Positions 52,201 through 61,700 of a stretch of DNA of 64,000 nucleotides are shown here, piece by piece. Position 1 is the first letter of the stretch; every line of letters begins with the position of its first letter. The DNA is from Styela clava (lineage: Eukaryota; Chordata; Ascidiacea; Stolidobranchia; Styelidae). Where the stretch lies: the NCBI RefSeq assembly GCF_964204865.1, contig NC_135257.1:1922001-1986000 (forward strand). The letters run 5' to 3'. The notes beneath the pieces were generated by a model that did not search any database, was not told where the DNA came from, and was given only the letters and a program-made list of their open reading frames with translations. Made by a program: the position numbers and the translations under genes.

Positions 52201-55200
52201 AGACCATCGGTCCACGCTGTTGGTCATCCACAACTATTGATTCAAATAAATGATGACTTTACCTGGTAATTTGTTTTTTGGAAAGTAAACTTCGGACAGT
52301 TAATAATATTTTTATGATAATAAAAAAAACGAAGTCAAACGTGTTCATTTACGCCATTCAAAAAATAAATGTACTAAAACTTGATTTAATGGCAGACATC
52401 AGCAAGCTTAACTAAAGAGGTATACTTAAATATATAGACACGAAGCCCACAACCAAGTAGTAAGTAGCCTACCAGTATTGGTATCAAACCTTTCACAGTA
52501 GCGGTGGTCTTACCGACTTCGACTGATTCGAAAGTTTTTGAAATGATTAAGTAATAGCCCTTTAGCGACAAATGTGAAAGTGAAAATTTCAAAGCACTTA
52601 GCTGTATTAAAAAACAACATAATAACAAAACAGTCCATAGGTGTATTTCGTGTCCAATAATGCCAGGCCATATCGACATGACTGGACCAGTTTCAATGTA
52701 TTATATCCAAGTTTCACAATTGATTGTAACATATTTATGCATCGCTAATTGGATACGCAGTAAACCTATGGATCTTTTGGTTATTAATATTTTGTTCTTG
52801 TTTTTGTTGTTATTGATATTTTTCTTCTTATCGTTATCAAAAATAGCTTAAATACTTGCCAATTGCTTTAAAATTTTCAGTAATTGAAGATTCATTTTTT
52901 TGCTAGAAGGCTATTACTTTTATTTATCTCGAATATTCATATGAGCTCTATGGAATTCATTTTGTGTGTGCTATGACGTCACCAAAATGTACGCACCTTG
53001 TGGCGGTTTCGCGTGCGAATATCAGTGGATCTCTTGATCAGCGAACGCAGGTGGATCTCGTGTTTAGCGAAAGTTGGAAGTTTTTTATAGAGAACGGTAG
53101 ACTGTGTGGCCTCGTAATACAGAAGTGATCGGATCAGTTGGTATTTCAATTCACGTTGAAACTAAATTAAGAACAATGGCTCATTGTCAAAAGACCTGGA
53201 AAAGCTTTTGAAGAGGACTGGCTGAGTCTAGTATAGTTTAGTACCACAAGTACTTCCAGTAGCATAGCGTAGCATAACGAATTTTGCATATGTTATTCCT
53301 AACCCCCACCTGAATATGCCATCCAAACATTACGTCACTACGACGTCACCATCACGATATAGGCTTGCAAAAATATAATTACGATCGCCCGAAATGGCAT
53401 CTGCGCCGCCGATAACGAGTCGCTAACGTCGACGATCTCTCTCCAATCGTGATCGTTGTGACGTGAAAACGAGAGAAATAGCTTGCTCGATTTCGGGTGA
53501 TTGTCTGCGCGTTTTGGACGACTTTCCGCATACTTTGGTGGGCCTTATTACGCCAATGTGACGACGAAATGACGTAATTTTTCGGTGACGTAGTCAGGTG
53601 GGGGTTAGGATTGACCTATGCTGTTGTTGACAAAATTGTTGAGCCAGGCCAACTAGAAGTGCATGTGGTACCAAACGGTGTGGCGCATCGTGCTAAGCGT
53701 TAGGAATACGCTCGCCACCGCATCTCTGATTACCCTTCGTGGGATCGCAGGTTCGAATCTCATGCGGGGATGATCATGTGCGAGAGGATTGCTGGACTCC
53801 TCGCCGCCGTAAGGTGGTTAATGTAACCGCTGGTCAGTTACGGCTTCCTCCACCATCAAGTCCATGCTTCCGAAAACAAATAACTGGCTAACTAATTCCA
53901 TACCCGACCCGGACTGGTAACCGGACGGGAGCCCGTGGTTCGCCATATGATTAAACCGTATTATCGGCTTTCTTCTCCATTGGGATAATTATGTAAATCC
54001 TATCCTATCCTATACCAGACCCATACAGGTACTGGTAAGACTCGGATCAGTTGGTATTTCAATTAACGTTGAAACTCAATGAGGAAAATTGGATCATTGT
54101 CACACGACATGGAAAAACTATGACAGTCCCCGTGCCGTCACGGTATCCCAATACAGGTATTGGTAAGTTACCGTCTATGATTTTCGGTGTATTGATGATA
54201 AAATATTTAGTGTCCACATATTTGAGCACAGCTTCCTTGTTTATTATTATTAGCTGTTGATGTCATTGTATGGGTACAAAAATCTATACTATTAAGCGGA
54301 TTATAGTGGCTTAGCGACAATAGTTTGCCGAAAACTGGATCATTGGGATGTTTGACAAAAGATTTGGGCAGTAGGTATAGGTAAAGCGCTACCGCGATCA
54401 TCAACAACCGAAGTAGAATATTTCCTCGAACTTTGTTGAAATTATGTTGTTATTATAAATGATGGATGGAAATAAATAACTAAAATGTTTTGCGTGATGA
54501 ACCTTTTTCACAAACGTAAATCATTTTTCAAATAAATTACAACAAAACTTTTCTGATTGCGTTCCTGTTTTTTTTTAAATCTGCGTTTGCAATGGCCAAT
54601 GTCTATAATTTGGAATCAAATTGTCCAATACGACGATTTTGGAACAAAAAAATAAAAAGTATACCAAATTGAATAGTTCAATCGAATTTATTTTCAAAAT
54701 ATATTGTGGTGGCAAACCTCACCTTTTGAAAAACTTTCGATAACGTTCTCTTTGCTGCTTCATATTCAACTAATAGTTTATCGCGATCTCTTTCCCTTGT
54801 TGTTTTTTGGTAATCTTGTTTGATCTCATATTCGATCCAGCCATTTTCTTGAATAGTTTGAAAGAAATCAATATATTTTCAATAAAAATTTAATAATATT
54901 TGGGATTTTTTAGTAATCGCTGAGGCGACGTTGTAAGTCTAGAGTAGAGTCTGTCTAGACTAGTCGATCACAATGTTTCATCGCATGGCAGTTTTGAATG
55001 ATATATAACATAGTGACATTATAGGATATGCACTTTGGAAATGGCGAAGGTCGTTTACAAACATGTCTTTTTTAAGATCGCAATTGCGTTCTGTTTGTTG
55101 ATATTAGATGACGAAATCTCTTGCCGAATTATAGAAGTAACTAAGTCTGCGAGGTGCAAAAATAAGGACCTACAGTCAGCCAGACGTTACAGTAACCTGA

Positions 55201-55665
55201 CGCAATCTTTGTATGTTGCTAATTGGCATAGCTTCTTATTATCTTAATTCTAACTATCCGTTGATAGAACGGTACGTGCACCACTGCTATAGCCTAATCA
55301 ACAGTCAGACGGTATGCAGACTATGACACCACAGCCCGTCTATACTATCGAGCAGCGTGCGTTGACGAGGCGCATCAAAGATGGGAATCAATGAATTAGA
55401 TATTAAAGAATAAAAACTTGGTATTTAAAATATTTCTCTTCTTACCTTCATATATTACTCCTCCTTCTGATTGATTCATGATATAATTCCCATATATGAT
55501 AAGCAATAAAATGAATGCCACAAATACAAAGGAAGCGATCCACATTATCCTATTGAAGTCAATTCTTTTATTGCTCAAAGCAACAGAAAATCCAATTATT
55601 TTCAATCGTTGTACAAAACTAGACGCTATGATTTTGTGTAAAACAAAATCATCCGTAAAGAACAA
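49238..55665 (-). CDS. heparan sulfate 3-O-sulfotransferase-like gene, frameshifted copy (probable pseudogene)
   Basis: By homology, a Golgi type II enzyme that would transfer sulfate from PAPS to glucosaminyl residues of heparan sulfate. Exons on minus: 55446-55665, 54723-54847, 52058-51892, 51225-51053, 50721-50531, 49888-49804, 49513-49238. A membrane helix lies in exon 1. Exon 3 has the PAPS-loop region VEKCGTGAL and the motif KEPHFF. Exon 4 has EKTPAYF and LCDPTKRTYS. The last exon has the paired-Cys C-terminal region (SFSC-type Cys, then TSCMTGKGRT) and ends RRFNW. Exon 4 is 173 nt against 172 in the plus copy: an extra base near its end shifts the frame, so exon 5 would be read into TAA after a few codons. 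The start codon used by the plus copy reads ATA here, and an in-frame ATG 12 codons upstream is the only start. The remaining exons are open, so the shift could be recent or a sequence error. Confidence 0.75.
49939..50210. repeat. direct duplication of about 65 bp in an intron
   Basis: The segment around 49939-50005 (GCATCTTCATCGATG, TCACGATTGGC, AATAAACTAG) recurs at 50146-50210 with a few differences. A related segment lies in the other arm near 63830-63880 in reverse. Function unknown. Confidence 0.6.
52131..52215 (+). repeat. tRNA-like SINE remnant shared by both palindrome arms
   Basis: The segment contains a B-box-like GGTTCGAATCT (52179-52189), with CCTCGCACCGCGATG upstream. The same segment lies inverted near 61715-61800 in the right arm, so it predates the duplication. 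No clear A box or tail is seen. Confidence 0.35.
53297..53610. mobile_element. 314-bp MITE with perfect 17-bp terminal inverted repeats
   Basis: The element begins TCCTAACCCCCACCTGA and ends with its exact reverse complement TCAGGTGGGGGTTAGGA. The interior is comparatively GC-rich with many CG and ACGTCA motifs and has no coding frame. A possible short target duplication (ATT or similar) is ambiguous, so the superfamily is not assigned. It lies in intron 2 of the minus-strand sulfotransferase and is absent from the other arm. Confidence 0.85.
53676..54016 (+). mobile_element. tRNA-derived SINE
   Basis: An A-box-like TGGCGCATCGTGC (53681) and a B box GGTTCGAATCT (53750-53760) are followed by a tRNA-unrelated body and a terminal simple repeat of about (ATCCT)3 near 53997-54012. 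This arrangement is that of a pol III-transcribed SINE. The tail unit defines its plus orientation. Confidence 0.75.
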
Positions 55666-56325
55666 CTTAACTCTGATCTGGGATAAATTGATTTCAGCAA
55701 ACTCAAACTTTATTCTTCAGCTTTCTTGGCTTGCTGTCAAACTGCTTCAAAAACTGACACATCTCGCCATGAATGTCAGCTTTGTACCCTGCGGGCGTAC
55801 ATCGTTAAGACAATCCGTGCCATGGTCAAGTTTTAAATTATTACCATTGAGTGTCGCGGTGAAAACGAGAGAGCTTCCCTCCAATGTATTCTCGCTCGTA
55901 TTTCCTTTGATCGGAGAAGGGATGAACCTAGTGATGTCATCAGTTATCGGTCACCCTGATACATCAAGCGTGGGTGAATTAACTAATGCAAACCAAGTCG
56001 GCCGAAAATTTTCACCATTACATACAAATACATATTGAAAAATAAACGTAAAACGTTTAACCTATTTTCTGCCATAGTCTCACATTGGCGTCCGTGTGCT
56101 CAGCTGTCGAATTCCGGTACTGAAAGTGTCAATAGCGACTGTTAACTTCAGTTTTTACGTCACCATTGACATCTTGCTGATCAGCCAATGCAAGCTGAGT
56201 AAACAAGCGAGTCGATGCTCTGGGAAACGTTTATTACTTCGACATTTTTCCTCAGTGGGTTAGCGAATAATACATCACGAGTGTGAAATAAAACGAAACG
56301 ATGTATTGAAAGCCAAGAAGCAGTT

Positions 56326-56391
56326 GCGGTCCAATTTAGCACTCGAAAGGTCCGGACTCTGACCGCGGTCCGCCAGTTGAGTAAACCCGGT
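56326..56391 (+). mobile_element. hAT 3'-end fragment (family of 18165-18481)
   Basis: The sequence GCGGTCCAA, then ACTCGAAAGGTCCGGA and CCGCGGTCCGCCAGTTGAGTA, parallels the last 65 bases of the complete element at 18165-18481. The terminal CCCTG is altered (AAACCCGG), and no 5' end or target duplication is seen. Confidence 0.65.
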
Positions 56392-57250
56392 GCTAGAGTA
56401 CATCCGGTTGCGACTTCTTGTAAATTATTGTTCTTTTTTGCTCTACTATGTTAATAATGTCTAAACTCTAAGTAGACAAAAAGCTGAAAATTGTCTAAAT
56501 GAATTTCCCCGAAGTACTACTTTCACTACAAGGCTTAAATGTGAAAGGAAAAGAAATGCTTGGAAACATAGCAATTTAAATAAAAATATATTTTATTTGA
56601 AAAGCCAAGTCTTGACAACTTCAATCGCCCTCTAAAATTTGGAAGTATAGACTAAAGTAGACTTTTTTTTAGACTATGTACGATCCGGATGTTGTTTTAT
56701 TATAAAATTTCATATCCACGCATAAATACATTCTAAATAAGTTTATCTGGAAGACGTTGGGAATGAGTTGGACTACAAGAATAATAATAATTCATGGCTG
56801 TTATAAACTTTCCGATATTATTAGAAAAAGAGATTCACAATACTTTACACTCATTTATTAGCGTAAATGCAATTGGTGATAGTTAACCCTAGGTAAGGCT
56901 TGTAAGACAGGTTAGTATGCTTTCACGTGCAGTCACTCAAAGGATGTGAGAAATCGACTTATCAAACATGGTCAATTTGTAAAATCACCGTAAACCGCAT
57001 AATTTGTACCAAGTAGACAGACGGAAGCTACCCACATGCTAGATAATTTAAATATCGGCGGCATACTACGCTTGATTGTAGAAAATGCGTCATTGCCGTA
57101 TATAAAAACAACCACGATCCGTTTTATTACAATTAATTGTCATTCATTTAAGCATTTAGTCGCTTCTACTACGTCGCATCAGTAAGAAATTGAACAGTCG
57201 GAACACATTTGTAAATAGCAAGATGACACAAAATAGCACTTCCCCTATAC

Positions 57251-58157
57251 CAGTGGTTCTCAACCTTTTACTGACCGCGTACCACTTTACTGATTTTTAC
57301 TCTGTCCGCGTACCACCGATAAAAAAAAACTTTTTGGCGTGGGGAAGAATGGCAAAAAGACACGTTCTATGGGGGCATTTTATAATGTCGCACTACATCT
57401 TTTGTGACCTAATTCGCAAAACGAACAAAAGCAAGCCCATCTTGATTCGACAATAGCAGGCGAGGGCGATGTCTAAAGACTAGGCTGGTCCATAGAACGT
57501 TTCCCCGACCCTTGACCCCAGACAAATTCTTTCTATACTTTACTATTGCAAAAAATTTATACTCATTTTGAGAATGTTTTCATGTGTTGTCGCCCAAAAG
57601 CTTATTTACGTGTTTGAAACCGTCAATTTCATTAAAATTAATCAATCACGTGACGTTCACAGGCACTGATAGCTTAGTTTAGACTAGTCTATCGCAGCAT
57701 TTACGAGACTCATTTTTGATTACAGCAACTAAATTGATGCTCCTTTGGAGACATAATGACAATCAAGATATTTAATTCACAACTATTTTTTCGAAACACA
57801 ACTGAAAACTGGCAAATAACCCGCAAAACTACAAAAACGAGGCAATGTTTACTTTACAACCATACTTGAATACCTATCTGCCTGAGGGGCGGAAGTGTCT
57901 GAGCGGCTGCAGAAATTGCAATTGTTACATCATTGTTGACTTTTTGTTAATTGGTTATGGTTATGAAAATAAACAAGGAAATTGATGCCCGGGAAAAGAT
58001 GCATAAAGGCCGTACAGCGAATACATACAGTATGGAAGATAGAGCGTTGTCGGCATATTTTAGCCAACTCAAAAGTTTAATTGTTGCAATAATTCAAAAC
58101 TGCTCGCATACCACCTGATCATGTTCCGGTACGCGTACCACAGGTTGAGAATCACTG
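57251..58157. mobile_element. 907-bp non-autonomous hAT-like element at the palindrome centre
   Basis: The ends CAGTGGTTCTCAACC and GGTTGAGAATCACTG are inverted repeats at 14 of 15 positions. The flanks CCCTATAC (57243-57250) and CCCTATAT (58158-58165) form an 8-bp target duplication with one mismatch. Subterminal CGCGTACCAC repeats occur at both ends. There is no transposase frame. Confidence 0.87.
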
Positions 58158-58756
58158 CCCTATATGCAATTTTACATATACGACCTAAAACCCAAAATGT
58201 GTAAAATAACAATCTTGAACTTGAGTTCTTTAACGTTTTCTCAATTAACGTTTTTCTAACAAAACGATACTACAATCATTATGAAAGTTAACCCCGTTAC
58301 CGAGAAATTCACTACCCCAGTCAAAATGCAACGAATGTAATTAATTCCCCCACTAACAGTCGCGATTGTCCCTTTCAGTACCGGAATTCGACATGTGAAA
58401 CTATCGGCAGAAAATAGGTTGAACGTTTTTCGTTTTCAATATGTAATTGTACGAAGTGGTGACAATTATCGGCCGACATGGTTTGCAGATGTATCGGAGT
58501 GACCGAAAACTGATGACATCACTAGGTTCACCCCTTCTCCGATCAAATGAAACAGGAAATAGGAGAGAGAATAAATAGGAGAGAAGTTAGTGTTAACGAT
58601 GTACGCCCGCAGGGTACAAAGATAAAATCCACGACGAGATGTAGCCGTTTTTGAAGCAGTTTGACAGCAAGCCGAGAAACCTGAATAAGTTTGCTGAAAT
58701 CGAATTATCCTAGTTCAAGTTTGTAATTACGGATGAATTTGTTTTATAAATAAATC

Positions 58757-61700
58757 ATGGCGTTTAGTCTTGTACAACGATTGAAAATGATTGGATTTTC
58801 TGTTTACTTCAATAGAAGAATGTGGATCACTTCCTTTGTATTTGTGGCATTCATTTTATTGCTTATCATATATGGGAATTATATCATGAATCAACCAGAA
58901 AGAGGAGTAATATATGAAGGTAAGAAGCAAAATATTTTGAATACGTACCAACTACCAAGTTTTTATTCTCTAATATCTAATTCATTGATTCCTACCTATC
59001 TTTGATGCGACTTGTCAACGCGCTTAGCTCGTTAGCACAGACATAGACTGGCTGTGGTGTCATAGTGCAGTGATTCCCAACCTTTCTACCCTGGCGGACC
59101 GGTAAAATTGAATTAAATGTACTCGCGGACCAGAAAAAATTGAAATGGCTGGGACAGAAAAGAATAACATATATTTGCGTAAAATAAAGCAATGTCGGGC
59201 ACTCAATATGTTTCTAGACAAAAAGGCACACTTGAAAACATTGCACACGAAGAAGAAAAACTATCAAATAATGTGCCGGCCAAAAATTGAAATGGGTGAA
59301 ACATAAGAGAATACCATATATTTGCGTAATGAAATTCGTAATGGAAATGCGTGAAACAAAATTTACGCTAGTAAGAATTTTGCTTCTGTTTCGTTTCCAA
59401 TATAGGATTGCAAGCGAGACTTCAAAGATGTCTCTGCAACACATGGCTCGGCAGCGGCGTGCAGCCGATTTCTTTGCTTCGTTTCGATAAAGCTAGTGAT
59501 GAAAGCTAAGCGATGAGTATTCGTTATCAAGAGATGTTCAAAATCGTGACAGTGATTCTTTTTTAAGTCTGGACTGCGAAGTAGAATCACAATTTTAATC
59601 AAGCTTTGTATTTTTCATGGGGTTCATCATATTGATACCTCTGCAGTTAATTGACGCCTCAAACAAAATAAATTTACATTACAATGACAAAGTCGCCGGT
59701 AACTTGGTACCAGGATCAAAATCCTGCTGTGTCTCTGGAAAAGATCAATGCGGCCCATGCTTTTTTGCGCGTCACGTGACCACCTGCAGGGTCGCAACAA
59801 GTTCATACCTTACTGGAATGTTATGCTGTTCTTGACTGCTTTATGGTTTAAAGTTAAACAAAGAAATATGCAAAACGTTTTAGATGAATAGTCCTAGTCG
59901 TATTAATCGGGAAAAGCACGCAGAACAGGAAAGCACGCGTGCCGATTTTTAGGTTTCCGAATCTTGCGAGATTTGATGGAGCGCATTCGCGATGAATCGG
60001 AACCGAAAGGGCGAAAAGTGTGATTACTCGAATACTCGGCGCCAAGATGTCGCGAAAGACGTCGCGAAGATGTCGCAATATGCGGCGGAAGAGAATTTGC
60101 ATAATAAACCAACGAAACCTCGTCTCCGGTAAAGCGATTGAGACATCACCAAAACAACGAAATTTCTAGAGGACCGGAAAAAAAGCTTTGCGGACCAGCG
60201 TTTGGGAAACACTGTCATAGTGCATGCGTCTGACTGTTGATTAGGCTATTTTTGCACCTCGCAGACTCAGTTACTTCTATGATTCGGCAGGAGATTTTGT
60301 CATCTAATATCAACAAACAGAACGCGAATGCGATCTTGACAAGGACGCTTTCACTATTTCTAAAGTGCATATCCCAGAATGTCACTATGTTTATTCCCAA
60401 GCGCGAACATTCAAAACTGCCATGCGATGAAACATTGTGACCGACCGACAAGACTAACAAGGTCGCTTTAGCGATTACTAAAAAATCCCAAATATTATTC
60501 AATTTTTATTGAAAATATAATAATTTCTTTCGAACTATTCAAGAAAAAGACTGGATTGAATATGAAATCAAAAAAGATTACCAAAAAACAACAAAGGAAA
60601 GAGATCGCGATAAACTATTAGTTGAATATGAAGCAGCAAAAAGAACGTTATCAAAAATTTTTCAAAAGGTGAGGTTTGCCACTACAATATATTTTGAAAA
60701 ACAATTCAATTCAACTGTTCAATTTGGTATACTTTTATTTTTTATGTTTCCAAAATCGTCGTATTGGACAATTTGATTCCGAATTATAGACATTGACCAT
60801 TGCAAACGCAAATTTGAAAAAAAAAAATCATACAGAAACGCAACCAGAGAAGTTTTGTTGTAATTCCTTTGACAAATGATAAGTTTGTGAAAAAGGTTCA
60901 TCATACAAAACTTTTCAGTTATTTATTTCCATCCATCATTTATAATAACAACAGAATTTCAGCAGAGTTCGATAAATAAAAGTAATAGCCTTTAATCTTT
61001 GACCACTGGAAATTTCAAAGCAATTGGTCCGGTAGTTAAAGAGAAAAGATATTTTTTATGACGATAAATAGGAAAAAAAATACCAAGAACATCATAAGAA
61101 CAAAACGATCCATGGGTCCACTACGTATCCAATTAGCAATGCATAAAAATGTCACAATCATCATTTGTGAAACTGGGATATAATATATAGAAACTGGCCC
61201 AGTCATGTAGATATGGCCTGGCAGTATTGGACACAAAATGAATAGGCATATTTTGCTTTGTTATTATTATGTTGTTGTTGTGAAAAAATCGCTTTTCTAC
61301 TGAACCAATTGCTACAAAATTTTCGCTTTCACATTTGTCGCTAGACGAACATTACTTAATTATTTCAAAAATTTTCGAATCAGTCGAAGTCGGTAAGACC
61401 ACCGCTACTGTGAAAGATTTGATACCAATACTGGTAGGCCACTACTGTGTTGTGGGCTCGTGGCATTCATGTCCATATATTCGAGTATTCTTCTCTTGTT
61501 AAGCATGCTGGTCTCTGCCGTTTAAACAAGTTTCAGTACTTTTAATTTTCGGACAGCGTAAATGAATTCGTTTGACTCCGTTTTTTTTATTATCATTAAA
61601 ATGATTATTAACTGTGCGAAGTTTTCTTTCCAAAAAAGCAAATTACTGAAAAGTAATCATTATTTTTAATCGATAGTTGTTGATGGCTAACTAATCAAAC

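Larger units (their letters stand above)
53131..54120 (+). repeat. direct repeats of about 80 bp flanking the MITE/SINE cluster
   Basis: 53131-53215 and 54044-54120 share GGATCAGTTGGTATTTCAAT and the following 60 bases with scattered differences. The intervening DNA contains the MITE and the SINE. The segment is missing from the corresponding intron of the right arm, so it arrived after the inverted duplication, perhaps as a composite insertion or a local duplication. Confidence 0.6.
49810..56140 (-). repeat. left arm of a large imperfect palindrome
   Basis: Inverted homologue of 58350-64000. The match covers the sulfotransferase exons, much of the introns (for example the 52630-52720 segment, matched in reverse at 61150-61240) and DNA upstream of the start (55700-56140 against 58350-58740, including CCCGCAGGGTAC). 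In the 167-nt exon 3 I count about 11 differences between arms. The match probably continues to 49238, but its partner lies beyond the window. Confidence 0.85.
55666..58756. other. central spacer and divergent upstream region of the two sulfotransferases
   Basis: The region between the two head-to-head starts. Its outer parts (to about 56140 and from about 58350) are inverted homologues, so both genes should have related proximal promoters. The inner 2.2 kb is not mirrored and contains a hAT fragment and a 907-bp hAT-like element. The 180-codon plus-strand frame at 55496-56038 is antisense to the exon 1 and promoter region and shows no family features. Confidence 0.55.

Noticed and set aside
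53681..53760. Functional tRNA gene
   Set aside because: The A and B boxes are present but no cloverleaf with an anticodon arm and acceptor stem can be formed by eye, and the sequence continues into a SINE body with a simple-repeat tail.
55496..56038. 180-codon plus-strand open frame
   Set aside because: It runs antisense across exon 1 and the promoter side of the minus sulfotransferase, has no family features and is not maintained in the mirrored arm as a comparable frame.
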